Shown: one piece after another, positions 26,268 through 37,966 of the stretch
How the letters are laid out: every line of letters starts with the position of its first letter
Numbering within the stretch: position 1 is the first letter of the stretch
From: Taeniopygia guttata
Taxonomy: Eukaryota > Chordata > Aves > Passeriformes > Estrildidae
Assembly (NCBI RefSeq): GCF_048771995.1
Contig: NC_133026.1
Coordinates: 62,435,001 to 62,499,000 of the forward strand
Direction of reading: 5' to 3'
DNA length: 64,000 nt
The notes under the pieces: generated by a model
What the model was told of the DNA's origin: nothing
The model's input: only the letters and a program-made list of their open reading frames with translations
Databases searched by the model: none
Made by a program: the position numbers and the translations under genes

Positions 26268-29200
26268 GATACACAAAAAGGTATCAAAAAAAAGCACTGT
26301 ATCTCTTTCAGCATTTTCTAAATCTAGCAGCTCCCTAGAACTGATTTGTTAAGATTTAAGACTTTTCACCCTTAGTATGGCCAAAGTCTTGAAGTTCATA
26401 AATCTTGTGCTATTCCACATGTTGTTTCATTAAGAAATGAACCCCTGAAGCTGTCCTATAAGCCTCATCTCAACATTACCATCAAAACTGCCTCCAAATT
26501 ACATCCTTTCCTGAGTGCCAGTTCCTTTCTTTGACAAATGCTTAAAAAAACCATGAGGTCACCTTTTCTAACTGCAGCCTTGTAACCAGGGTAAGAAGAG
26601 GTAGAACTGTTAGTGCACTTCAGAAATTTGGGGTTAGACTGCCTGCATAGCTGGTAAACATTCACCACAGCCAGCAATTTCTGTCACAACATGGGCAGGG
26701 TCGGTATATTTAAATTACGTGACAGAGATACAGGATGTATTAAGGAGTGGAAACAAAAACAGAACAGAACCCCAAGCATTTCAAACATCACGTCTATCCA
26801 GGAGGTTAAAAAAAAAAAAAAAGGCAGTTGTTTGACATATATACAAAAATGACTGATATGAAAGGCTCATTTGGAAAGCTGAGAATGTCTTAAAGAGATT
26901 TCAATACAGAATTACCTTCCTGAAGGATCATTGTTAGTTCTAGCAATGCTACAAACTATTTATGGTAAGTTGAAATCAGATTCCTGTAACTGAGAGGCTT
27001 TATCTTAAGGCTGATAATAAACATGAATTGCATGTACATTTCTTGTAATGAAAAAGTATCTATGCCAGACAAAAACTCAAAACTACTGTTGTCAGTAGCA
27101 GTCTTAATCCAGTCTTTGCTTTCTAGACCAACTACTTTAAAAGGCTTTGGCCAGTACATAACACCCCCAAATCAGTAAAACCAATATCTATGTTCATTAA
27201 ACAAGAAGCCTCATGATATCACACACGGTTATTTCAGACATCAGATTATTTACTATTTGCAGGCAGAAGAGAGTTCTTCACATGGGAAATTACAGGTGCT
27301 GTTCCCAAAAGAACCATCCCCTTCCTTGATGCTCCTCAGCCAGAAACTCGCCCTGTTTTTTCAGGGTGTTGCTCACTTGAGCCCTGATAATCAGGAGGCT
27401 CCGTCACCACACTCAGTGCATGCAAGCAGGCGTCAGGGCAGCTGCAGCAGGACAAGCTCCCCTTTGCCTCCTCTTTAACAGAAAGATTTTTTTTTTTAGT
27501 CTGTGAAGGCTCAGAGTGGTAACCACTGACTCTTTATCAGCTAACTTGCAGAGGGAAGAAGGAAAAAAAAAATTAGTTTGGGATCTCTCGCATAGCTGAG
27601 GAAGCCATAAAATAAAATAGTGGTAGATGTTTGCTCTGGTCTGGCAGTGTTTCTGGATACCTCTGACCACAGGGACTTGCTGGGCCCTTCAGTACCCATT
27701 AGAAGCTGAGAGTCATTCCAAAGCCTTGGTTGAAAGAAATTTAGAACAGGCCTTCTGCCCTCTGCAACTTAGGCCTTGCACTAAGGTCCCTACACCCCTT
27801 TCAATCTGTTCAGTGGAAACAAAGTGATGTAGTAGCTTCAATATTGCCCCTTTGACCCAACTACCGCAGTGGGTACAATAACTCAAGGTTTTCATTGATT
27901 TGGGACAAGGTAGAAGCCAGTCAGCCAGGAACTAACACTGACAAATCCTGTTCATTGCAGGGAAAAAAAAGAAGCATCAGCATTTCTAAAGTCTCTTTAC
28001 AGAGACCAGCCAACTGGAGAATATGCAGAAACAAATGAGATTACAGGGACAAATGGGAGGAGATAAGGGTGGCACAGTTCTTATTTTGGGAAGGACCTTG
28101 TCAGAGGGTTCCCTTCAAAGTAATTAATAACTATATTCTGAAAGTACATTTAAAATGTACACTTGTCCTCTACCTCAAGAAATATTATTCTGCAAACCAT
28201 GCCAAATTCATCATCACTATTATCACAAAGAAATTTGTTTGTTTTGTCATTTCTGGCTACTAACAGATACCAGCAATAATCCCAGAAGGCAACATCACAG
28301 ACTAAAGCACGTGTTACTGCACAGAACAATTTAACTTCATTTAACCCAGTAGAACACCCAGGAAAAGAAGAAAAAAATTTCTTTTAAGAGGAAGTTTTCT
28401 ACCAGGCTAATAAACTGAATCAGATGAAGGTGTGCCCAGAAAAGTGCCAGAACTGCAATAAAAGCAAGGAGAAGGAAGACTGGTTAAGCATAGACATCTC
28501 CCCTTGCAGGAGCGAAGAGCACCAGTCATAGACCAAACCAATCCAAGCTCAGACATCCTTGCCCCTGGACCATTTGGCTCTTCTGACTTCAGCTCCACTT
28601 TTTTGGCAGGGATGGTTTTCTAGAGGCTTAGCCAAATTTGCTATGAGAATGCTTGAACCAGTAGCAAATAGGTAAAACGATTGCCATGGCACTTTGGGAA
28701 GAAGATGACTCAACCCAAATCAAGTGGGAAGTTGAGAGCCGAGCATTGCAGGAAAACAAGGCATCTGGAGCATAAAAGCAGTCACAACAGGAATTCCCTT
28801 GGGACTAGACATGAAATATTATTACATAATTGCTCCAAGTGATTAAAATGCAGCCTTCAACTAACCACTTCCATCTTATGCCAGCCCCAAGAGGTGAAAT
28901 GATCTGGAACATTGCAAGTGCACACAGAGGGATGCTGGTGCCATAGACCTCTGCAATTTAATCAAGTCCAGTCCTTGCCCATCATCAGCTTTTGGTCTCC
29001 ATTATACAAATCAGCATGCAGAACAGCAAACAACCCCACCACTTAATGCAATCAAACATAGAAGATGGGTCATCCTAGTAACGGAGTGAAATAAACCAAC
29101 AACCATCAGTCCTGTAACTAAGAGCTTCCATGAAAATGTTGTCCCACGATAACAGCTGGCTTTGCAGATGGTCAGAAGATGCAGGCACTAAACAAGTTAG

Positions 29201-32200
29201 TGAGAGAGTTAGAAAAGTCCCTGCTGAGTACACACTCTAGCTTCCTGTTAAGCTTCATGGCTACAAATATTTAGTTGTCATAAGGTTGCTCATTCTGTTA
29301 ATGCTAATCATCTACCTGAAGCACCGCTTTGCAAAGGGCTAAAAGGAGATCTTGGGCTTCCCCACAGAAAAAAAAAAAAAGTCTTTCTCAGCATCCTTCC
29401 TTTGGACACAGGCGACATGATACATGGACCATTAAAAAGACACTTTTCTAGCCTTTTGCCTAAGGGCTGGTTTAGGAAAGTACCTCAAGAAATACACATG
29501 CTCTCTGTTTATAAGAGCATAGTGATGTTGATGTTGTGATAAAGAATAGATTAAATCTTCAAAGAACCATATAGCAGTGAAAAAGCCTTTCAAGTGAATT
29601 GTGCTATGGGAAGATATTTATGTACAGTCCAAGCTAAAGACCAAGATTTATGTGCCAAGTCAGGACATTAGCTCAGAAGGGTGATTTAACATGGCCACTG
29701 GAATCCCTGTGGTTAAATTATGCATCTGACCTCTTCACTACATGTATTTCAGCAGTGTTAAATAATAAGCACTATGTCCTTTATTACCATTTCCAGGTCT
29801 AATGACTGGCAGCACTATAAAAAGCACCGTTCCCAGTGACTCAGTCAAGCAGGTCGGGATAATGACAGTGCCTGAGACAGCAATGCCAGTCTTCAGGAGA
29901 GGTGCAAGGCCACCGCTGGCTCCAGCAAACACTCAGAGAAGTGGGGCTAAACAAAGCACTGAGCAGGGCTGGAAATAGCAGGACCTCCACTCCATCAATC
30001 CCAAGCATAACATAGGCTGAGGGAAAACAGGCACCAAGGAAGGGACAGCTGAGAAAGCCTGGACAGGGATATAGCATCTGAAGAAGGGAGTATCTTAGAA
30101 GAGAGGCTGTGGAGACAGTAGAACTCGACACAATTAGGATAGGACAGCTATCCTACCCCTGAGGAATGGAGGGAAGAGTGACGCCTCATATGTATGCACA
30201 TCAAATATACTTTGTGCTAAATAACCAGAATTGTTTCATTGTTTCTGAATACAAAGCAATGACAGAGCATCCAACAGCTGTTAGCTCAGACCATTGAAGG
30301 TAAGTAAGAGCGGATTTACTTGCCAAACAAAAGTACATTTTTTATTAATATAATTTTGGCTCTCTTTACGATATTTCAATATAACCCCTGGCTACTACAC
30401 TGATGAGCATATATTAGACTAAGATTTTAATAAAACTCTATTTAGAAAGATGAGAACATTGCATAATACATTATAGAAAAAAAATGTATTTTTGAGGAGA
30501 GTTAAGGGTGATCTGAACATCCAGTCTCTTGAATTCATCCAGAGCAGCTCTTTCTTTCAAAGGACAGTGAGATGCATGTAAGAAGAGTCAGCAGTTACAA
30601 AAATTGTAAGAAATTAAGTCCAAATCAAGCTGTGATGATGTTCTGTCTGGGTTTTTCCTCTCTTTCTTCATTAGAATAAAAAAAGGCAGTACCCCCACCC
30701 AGAAAACCCCCAAAACAAAAAACACAAACTAAGGAGGAATCCTGACCCTGAGAAAACAATCTAATTATAATTACAAGGGATTACAAATCAAAGCAAAGGA
30801 ACTGCCAGGTTTTTGGAAGTGAGCATACAATAAAAATAAAAACTCCACACTGGAAAAACCCATAGTCTCAAAAGATGATTATTATTCTTTCTAATAGAAA
30901 ACAAGACAGCAGGGGCCACAGATGTTTGTTTATCCCTTAAAATTGATCTGCCCTTTACAGCAAGTTCTTCCAAGGAATACTTTTTTTATTATCTCTAAAG
31001 AAGCATGCAAGACAGCAAACTAACTCTCCCTTGACCTTTTGTGGCCAACTTGATGATGACCTTCAAAAGATCCAAACATTTCCAATTTTTTTTTTTTTTA
31101 AGTTTAGACTAAAAAAAATATTTCAAGATATTTTTTTCATGCTAAAACTTCAGCATTAGATCCCCAAACATTTGAATTGCTCACTCTCTGTATATAAACA
31201 GAAGAAAATATGACTTTCTTAAATGTCTAATTTTCTTATGCATTTCTGTATCACAAACCAATCAGATTCAGCATGTGCCTATGTTTCTTTTATGAAAGGA
31301 AAGTAGCTGGGTTACCTTCCTTTTTAATCCTTTCTACGTTCAAGGCATTGAGGGATTTACTTTTTCCCTGTTGCACACTCTTTCAAGGGACACAAAGAGA
31401 AACCGAAATGATTTTCAATGATTCAATATAAGTGCATGCTGGCTGACCAAAGCACAATTATGTTGCTCATCTGATTGTTGCCTCCTTTCTTTATCCCAAC
31501 TAGATAAACACAGTTAAGCCAAAACACTGTTTCCAGGCAGGAAGTAATTTTTGCTGATCTTAGGAGGGGGTCTTGAGATTAAGGGAACTACTTCCCTGGT
31601 GTAACCATTTAATTTTACATTTCCAGGAACTCCAGCTGCTTGTTAATATCAATAAGGCCCATCTGCAGCCAGCAGGGCTTTTGTATGGCTGATACTATAA
31701 AGAAGCAAAAGCTTTTAGGTGAAAAGGGAAGGTGATTTTTTGATATGCACTACTCAGCAAATACGAAGCAAGAGCAGAAAGCGACACAGTCTCTTCACTA
31801 GAAATTTTCCACTTTAGTCATTACATGGGGAAGCACAAAACACAGCAGCATGCACTTTCTGCTTCTGGAGTAAAACAACTTATGTGAGACATTTCTTTAA
31901 TTGCTCTGCCAAGACAGTTTTCAGGAGAATAAGTACAAAACCAGAAGAATTTGGGATAACTTTTGGCTTATTTTACTCCCAACAGTCACCATTTCTTCAG
32001 CTTCCCCAAAAATCAACCTGATTTTTGATGTGTAGGGCTGCTTTAGTATACTTGCACAAAGATCAACCAGAGCCCTCTCCACAACCCTTTCCCCTTAGCT
32101 GGGGCTGATGCCTACAGCATCTTTCCCACAGACACCCAGAGACAGCAGGACAGCACCAGGAACTCAGACACACACACACAGGATCCCGTTTCAGGACATA

Positions 32201-32479
32201 ACTTTTTCAGCTTAGTGCTGCAACCAGCGTGCGGGTACAAACCAACAGGCTGAACGCCTAGTGTGCCACCCCGGGAGGGAAAGGGCTGCGCGGATATGGG
32301 ATTGATTTTCTCCGGGTGGGAGGCTAACCCACGGGGACTCGACCGAGCCCCGCAGCACGCAAGGACAGATCCGTGTCGTGTCCAGCTGCTCCCCTTGCCT
32401 TGGAAAGGGCGAGTGTCGAGAGGGTCCGTGAGGGCTGGACTGGACGGGGAGGGGGGCCGAGGGAAGTCGCCTTTCTCAC

Positions 32480-33010
32480 CTTGCTCACGACGTTTTGGAC
32501 GAGGCCGGCTCTGATGCGGTAGTGCCACTCGCGGCAGCCGCACTCGCTGGCGTTGCCCCCAGCGGGGGTGGGCAGCCCGGGCGGGGGGAAGATGCTCCCG
32601 TTGCCGCTGTGGTTGGCGTGGATCGGCGCCAGGGTCCCGCTCCAGTTGCCCTGCCCGTCCGCCTCCCGGCACCAGAAGTCGGGCTGGTCCAGGAGGAAGG
32701 AGTCCGAGAACTTGCTGAAGCCGATGACGAGCGCCGGGACCCAAGTGAGCAGCACCAGGGTCCGCTGGTACCGGCCGCCCAGCCCCCCAAGGAAGGGTAG
32801 CACCGAGCCGTCGTAGTCGAGGAGCAGCGGGCTGCAGGCGGCGGCGGGCGGCGGCACCGGCAGCGCCTGGATCTCGGCCCCGGCGGCGTTGGCGGGGGGA
32901 GGCCCCGGGGGGGCAGCGGCGCCCCCCCCCACGGCCCCCGGCACCGAGCCGTTCTCCTCGGGCAGCGGCCGGCCCCCGCCGCCCGCCTCACGGCGTCGGT
33001 CTATCGCCAT
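32480..33010 (-). CDS. SLC22A23: SLC22A23 exon 1, coding part (residues 1-177)
   Basis: First coding exon of solute carrier family 22 member 23, an orphan major-facilitator (MFS) membrane transporter related to organic anion and cation transporters. Its substrate is not established. The start MAIDRRREAG and the blocks LDYDGSVLPFLGGLGG, SDSFLLDQP and RAGLVQNVVSK match the human protein as I remember it. Residues 1-65 are a Gly/Pro/Ala-rich cytoplasmic tail. TM1 is about residues 84-104. The large extracellular loop follows, with N-glycosylation sequons at N122, N133, N137 and N153 and cysteines at 114, 157 and 159. Tail and loop both look shorter than in human. The ATG (33010-33008) is chosen because the conserved N-terminus begins there. 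The exon ends on a complete AAG (Lys177) before a GTGAGA donor, so intron 1 is phase 0. It lies inside a CpG island. Identification is secure. Confidence 0.96.
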
Positions 33011-33028
33011 CCAGCCGCCCGGGGAGGC

Positions 33029-33034
33029 TCACAT
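33029..33034 (-). promoter_or_regulatory. Start-stop upstream ORF (ATG directly followed by TGA)
   Basis: On the minus strand ATGTGA lies with its A 24 nt upstream of the A of the SLC22A23 start codon. It is the nearest upstream ATG and would form a one-codon uORF if the mRNA starts upstream of it, which is likely but not shown. The context is weak (C at -3, T at +4). Known start-stop elements can hold ribosomes and lower downstream initiation; an effect here is inference. Confidence 0.6.
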
Positions 33035-33092
33035 AGGGGGGGCCGGGGCAGCCCCGGCTCCCTCGCGAGTCCTTCCCTCCCTCTGCTCCGCG

Positions 33093-33108
33093 CACACACA
33101 CACACACA
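33093..33108. repeat. (CA)8 dinucleotide tract in presumed 5' UTR
   Basis: Uninterrupted CA repeat on the + strand, hence (TG)8 in the SLC22A23 direction, starting about 83 bp upstream of the ATG in the CpG island. Such tracts vary in length and can adopt Z-DNA. Confidence 0.85.
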
Positions 33109-34219
33109 CCTTGCGGCGTAAGGTATTGCACACACGCTCCCAGCCGGACCCGGCAGGAGACGGATGGGGGAGGGAGAGAGGGAGGAAGGACAGGGGCGAA
33201 GAAAGGGGGAGGCACCGAGGGAGCCCCTTGCTCTCTCCGTTTCTCACCCGCAGCTTGCGGCCACGAACCGCTGCAGCTGCCGGCGGTGCCCCCCCGCTCC
33301 TCGCCTGTGCGTCAAGCTGCACTCATCCCAGCTCTCCCTTCCCCCTTCCGAGAGGCACCGCCGAAAAGCAAAGGAAGGATCCAGCCGGATCCGAGCATGC
33401 GATGGGCCAGAGAGGAAGGGAGAAGGCGGAGAGATTGGAAGAGAAAAGAGAAAAAACCAAAAAAACCAGCCACCCTGAGAACCAAACCCTGCAACAACAA
33501 ACCAAGCAAAACCGGTGCAGCAAGGCAACGAACACGCCTCCTCTCCCGGTTTTAGTGAGGAGGGGGAGGAGGGACAAGAGGGAAGGCAAAGGAAGGAGGA
33601 GAAGAAAATAACAGCTCCCGACACGGCTTCCCCGCTTCTCGCACAGCTAAGGGCTCCTCCCCGGCCTCGGCAGCAGCGGCGGCGGCAGCCCCCGGCACCT
33701 CCCCGCCGACCCTTCGCAGCCCCGCGTCCCGCACATCTGGCTCTGCAGCAAGGGGCCCCGCCGGCCCCTCCGCGGCCCGGGCTGCGGACGCGGTCACCGC
33801 CGCCGCCACCGCCGTGCGCCTCCCGCGGCAGCCCGCTCGCCGCGCCGTGCCGCCGGCCGCACCTCCAGAGGCGGGCGGACAAACCCACCCGGCTCCTCGC
33901 CCTCCGCCTCCCGCCGGCCCCCACCTGCCGGCCCGGCGCCGGCGCCACCGCCCCCCGCTCCGCCCCCGCGGTGCCGGGCGGCCGCACCTGCTCCCGCCGC
34001 GCCGCGGGCCCGGCCCGGCCCCCGCCAGGGACCCGCCGCCGCCGGGGGCGGGACGGCGCCGCGGGGCGGGGAGGGCGCGGGGCGGCTTCGCGGGGGCTCC
34101 GCGCCGCCCCGCGGCCGCGCCGCGCTCCGGCGGGCCGGGGCAGGTAGGGCCGCTGGGCGAGCAGGGCGAGGGCTGGGGGAGAGGAGGAGGCGCTCCGGCT
34201 GCGCAGCGCGCTAGCTCCG

Positions 34220-34257
34220 TATCAATTATTTACACGGTTTGTGTGCCTTTAATAACG
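34220..34257. promoter_or_regulatory. AT-rich motif block at the edge of the CpG island
   Basis: Within very GC-rich flanks there is a short AT-rich island containing CAATTATTTAC and CCTTTAATAACG, about 1.2 kb upstream of the SLC22A23 start codon. ATTTAC resembles a forkhead core, and the AATTA/TTAAT words resemble homeodomain cores. A regulatory role is inferred from composition and position only. Confidence 0.3.
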
Positions 34258-34340
34258 CAGCGCGGCTGCAGCGGGCTGGGCGGGAGCGCACCGCATCGCC
34301 GAGCCGCAGGAGCACCCTGTGTGGCTGAAGAAAGGACGAG

Positions 34341-37300
34341 ACTCAAAGAGAAGAGCTGGAAAGTGAAGGAGGCGTTTCTGAGACCCAGAGGGCGGCGAGG
34401 AGACGTGCCTGCATCGCTTCAGTCAGCCTGTCACATTAGTACACACTTTGAAGAAAATTATATCCTGTTAGCACCTGACGTTAATTGTAAAACAGGCATT
34501 TCAAATTTGTGAAGGTTATTTTTATGTTAAGCTAAATTTACTTCAGCGTGTAAGTGCCTCCGACTATTTTCATCGTAGAGCACAGCCCGTGCATTACTGA
34601 ACTTTGCAGTTATTTTTTCCTTTGTAAGAAGGGAAAGAGAGAAAACAGATCAATACACGCTTGTACACGTGAACACAGCTAGTGAGCAGAAAATGCTTGT
34701 GTGCATTAGAAGAGGATGGGTGTCATTGCCAAATATAAATGGAAGAGCAAGTTATTGATGGAATTTCATGTACTTGATCTGGTCTCTGCTAGCAAATTAT
34801 GGTACACCATTAACGCCTTAGATCTTCCTCTCTTTAGCTCTTTGTCTTACAGAGGACACAGAAAGGTTTCACATCTACACCACTTCACTGTGTCTCTGTG
34901 TCCCTTTTGTGAGGATTCCCTGGATTCTGCTCTGAGGAACACGCAGTACTTCAGAGGCCATACAGCCTATCCAGATGACACTTTATCCTCCTCTCTGAAT
35001 ATTCCTTGCCGAAATGTGAATGTGGTGGTCCCTGCCAAGGGAAGTCTCCTCTTTCTGTGTTGCAGTGTCCTTTTACATCTGATGGCTGCTATCACATCCC
35101 TGTGCAATGTTTTCTTTAAGATGACCATCTGCAATTTGTCTGCTTCTGCTGCAGTCTCTCTGGCCACTGACTGCCTGCAGCTCTCTGGTCTCTCCTCAGC
35201 TGGTGTCTGCAGCCTGTGCTGAGCAATGCCCCAGCCTCTGTGTGTGCAGGGGGTAACCCTGCCTGCAAAAACAATTCCTGTCATTGCTTTTCAGTCATGT
35301 TCTTTGACTTTCCAAGCAGCTTCTTAAGGTTATTTTGAATTCTTATTTCTTCCTCCAATGTGTTTACAGTTGCTCACCAGTTAATGCCAGCTCAGAAGGC
35401 TGGTAACTAAACACCCCCCTTTGGAACTGCATTTATAATCCACCCTCTTGCTTGTAAAACACTGACAACTGTTTCCAAACTTCTGTACCCCCTGCCCAAA
35501 TTTTTCAAATAAACTGATCTCCCTTCCTTGTAAGCACATGCATAGAGCCTAACTAAGGCACAGATGAGTGGAGTCCACTCTCCTGTCTTCCATAACAGTC
35601 TGCTCTTCATTGCCCAGGGAAATGTGCCCAGATTGTCCCAGTTTGTAGCTGACAAGTTCATATTAATAGTTGCTTACCCTATTGTTTGCTTCTACCACTC
35701 TACAAATTGTGTATCTATTTGTACTAGATTTCTGGGCCAAAGTCTGGCTTATTTATTTATTTTCTAAGGCCACTTTTAAGGACAGGCATCAGTTTGTTAA
35801 TTTCTTGCCCATTTTCCCTGGATTCTCAAAGATAAACACTAGTGTTTCCAGTGCTGTTTGAGCCACTTCCTTCACTACCCTGGCATAAAGTGCAGCCAGA
35901 CTGTTGCTTTGAACATCTCAATGTCACCTAAGTACTCTTGTAACTGGTTCTGCCCAAGCCTGGGCTGAAGCCTTATTCCCTTGTCATTAATGTGTTATCA
36001 CATCAGTCAGCTGATCAAAACTGACCTCTTCTAGCCAAGACTGGTGCAAAGATGGCTTGAGGCAATCTTTGGCATCAGTCAGTATCTTTCTTGCTTGATT
36101 TTGATGACTTCTTACCACTGATATACTTATCCAATCATTTCTCATTACTTGGGATGCTCTTGCTAGTTAAGTTTTATTTGCTGTATGGCTTTCGTGTGTG
36201 TGTGTGTGTGTGTTTGTCCTTACCCATTCTTGCCAAGCAGCATTTCTGCACTCATCCCATGGAAAAATCTGATTTCTCTGTGTTTGCTTTTTGTGAGTTC
36301 ATGATTAGCCCAATGGCCTGCCTCCTAACATAACTAAATTTCTTCTGAAACCTGATCATTTGTGTCAGGTCTTCTAGAAACTCCCAGCTACCACTCACTG
36401 TTTTTTCCCACTAAGGGGAAAAGGCCTTATCATGGCTTGGGACTGGCAGGTTGAAATGTTGAGGGGAAGAAAACTTTAGGAATGGAGGTCTCAAGTTGAA
36501 GTTCTGAGGATAGAGGAATTTGACTGAAGAAAGCAAATAATTGAAAACTGGGGAGAAATGGGAAGGAAAAGAAGAGCACTTAGAGAAGCAAGTAGGTGTA
36601 GTAAATCTGTAGAAAGTGAATAAAGTCATATAGTACAATGAAAAGCCCGTAATGAGAGGTTACAACCCTTACTCAATCTGATCAAACATTTTTATCCCAA
36701 ACACCTTTTCTGGGCTGCTTCTACATCCTGAGTTTTTGTTTGGAATGGAAAAATTTCAAAGGTAGCATTTTCCTGGGGGTTACATATTTTGCATAGTAGG
36801 AGTTCTGCCCTTGAAACAGTGATCCTCAAGAGACTGTTTCTGAGTAGAAGAAGGTTGCAGACAAAAGAGGAAAGAAAACACATTTCTAGGAGCTAAGAAA
36901 GAAATTTTTGATGAAGTAAGTTCTACTGAAGCAAAACGTTATGGGAAAAAATCTTTTAAAAAAGAGAAATGCCTTTACATATTCCTGTGAAAACTGTTTT
37001 TTGTTTAAATGAGGAAATGAAAATTGTTTTAAAGGAATATTCTAGATGAGTGGTAGGCCCTACACAGCAACAAATGCTGAAGTTAAGCATCAAGACTCTC
37101 TCCTGAGCAAGGTTTCATGAGGAGTTACATTTTGTGATCAAGCAAGGTTTCTCCAGCAGTGCCTTTTTGACCTGGGAGAGAACCAGGATTGGGGTAATCC
37201 TTTGCAGAAATACAAAAATATACAGTTTAAAAGATGAATTGTATTCAAGAAGAAAACAAATAAATCTATTTTATTTATTTTGTACACCTTCATTGAATTA

Positions 37301-37607
37301 TATTAGAAAATTTGTGCACCATTATGACCTGGGTCATCAGCAGTTTGCAGTGGAGGAGCAGAGAAGGTGACTATGACCTACTCTGACAGGAGTAGTTTGA
37401 TTGCCCTGTTGCAGAACAAGCCTCCTGCTGCAGAACAAACATCCTGTCTATTGGCACCCACCGCAGCTCAAGAGGGTTTCAAGCCAGGACACAGAGAAAT
37501 ATTATCATGTTTACACAAAGGAAGGGAAAAAAAATCAAGCTCCCTTAGCCTTGGTGTTAACATTTTCACATTGTTGGAAGGCCAGCCACAGTACTTTGAA
37601 GAACTCC
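34341..37607. other. Intergenic AT-rich sequence upstream of SLC22A23
   Basis: No recognised gene. A 168-codon ORF (34716-35222, +) has no recognisable domain. A minus-strand stretch at about 35.3-36.0 kb has coding-like texture but no family I can name. A (GT)10 tract lies at 36194-36213. The segment may include decayed mobile-element sequence, given the Gypsy-like scrap just to its right. Confidence 0.6.
36194..36213. repeat. (GT)10 microsatellite
   Basis: Perfect GT dinucleotide run on the + strand. Confidence 0.9.
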
Positions 37608-37712
37608 TGGCATAAATTCCTGGTTTATGTGGAATTTGCAGCAACTTCATTCCATAGCAACAACCATAGCTATATTTTATTGTTTTATGGGATGCATGCT
37701 TCATTGCCTTTT
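37608..37712 (+). mobile_element. Possible Ty3/Gypsy-type integrase fossil (fragment)
   Basis: One frame of about 35 codons follows the spacing seen near the end of the Gypsy integrase core. It has W, then FLxYxEFA, then HSxxxxS, YGxH and LP in the right order, as in the family pattern W..LLP.AEFAYN...HS....SPF...YG..P..P. It is a short, broken, old fragment. I see no flanking LTRs and no complete domain. The family assignment is from remembered pattern only and a chance match is possible. Confidence 0.4.
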
Positions 37713-37849
37713 TTGTCTAAGGGGATCTTGTACTGTAGAGGTGGAATTATCACAGTGTAATAAACCAAAGCTACTTGGTACAAAGTTTGATTAATAAACT
37801 TACCTACTGGAATGAAGACTATTTAAATACTGGAGAAAAGCATGGTGTC

Positions 37850-37966
37850 TTCATAGGATCATATGAAAATTCAATTTGAAAAGGATCAGGAGGTCTCTGG
37901 TCTCCCCTCCTCTTGAAGCAGGATTGGCTATGGGGTTGGATTTGGATGTCCAGTGCTCCACCAAAA
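37850..37966 (-). mobile_element. CR1 LINE 3'-end fragment, antisense to + strand
   Basis: TTCATAGGATCATATGAA, then TTTGAAAAGGATC, GGAGGTCTCTGGTC, CCTCCTCTTGAAGCAGG and CCAGTGCTCCACC follow in order the reverse complement of an avian CR1 3' region (TCATAGAATCATAGAA, TTGGAAAGGACC, GGAGGTC, CCTCCTGCTCAAAGCAGG, CCAGTGCTC). It is 5'-truncated, as is usual for CR1, and diverged, so not recent. Confidence 0.65.

Larger units (their letters stand above)
16342..32479 (-). other. SLC22A23: SLC22A23 intron 1 (16,138 bp, phase 0)
   Basis: Bounded by GTGAGA after exon 1 and TCTTCCAG before exon 2. I see no alternative coding exon. Homopolymers include T16 at 21797-21812, A17 at 26251-26267 and A15 at 26808-26822. 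A palindromic AP-1 pair lies at 20159-20188 and a weak MIR/L2-like tail at about 23115-23175. The last 200 bp next to exon 1 enter the CpG island. Confidence 0.9.
32270..34340. promoter_or_regulatory. SLC22A23: CpG island spanning SLC22A23 exon 1 and presumed promoter
   Basis: GC content and CpG density rise sharply at about 32.27 kb and fall again after about 34.3 kb, in an otherwise AT-rich window. The densest part (33.65-34.15 kb) carries many GC boxes (GGGCGGG near 34047-34075) and long C or G runs. No TATA box is evident near the likely start region, which fits a dispersed CpG-island promoter for the minus-strand gene. The transcription start cannot be fixed from sequence alone. Long open frames on both strands here result from low stop-codon frequency in GC-rich DNA. 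Confidence 0.85.

Noticed and set aside
32889-34512. Long ORFs of 200-247 codons on both strands in the CpG island (for example 33244-33987 -, 33515-34147 +, 33814-34512 +)
   Set aside because: Low-complexity Pro/Arg/Ala/Gly translations, open on overlapping frames because stops are rare in GC-rich DNA; no domains and no conservation evidence.
34716-35222. 168-codon ORF on +
   Set aside because: No recognised domain, Ser/Leu/Cys-rich chance composition, and no splice or polyadenylation context.
35300-36100. LINE-like reading on the minus strand (RVVKEVAQTALETLVFIFEN near 35.85 kb)
   Set aside because: Loosely resembles the CR1 reverse-transcriptase lead-in but lacks the following motifs; too weak to call.
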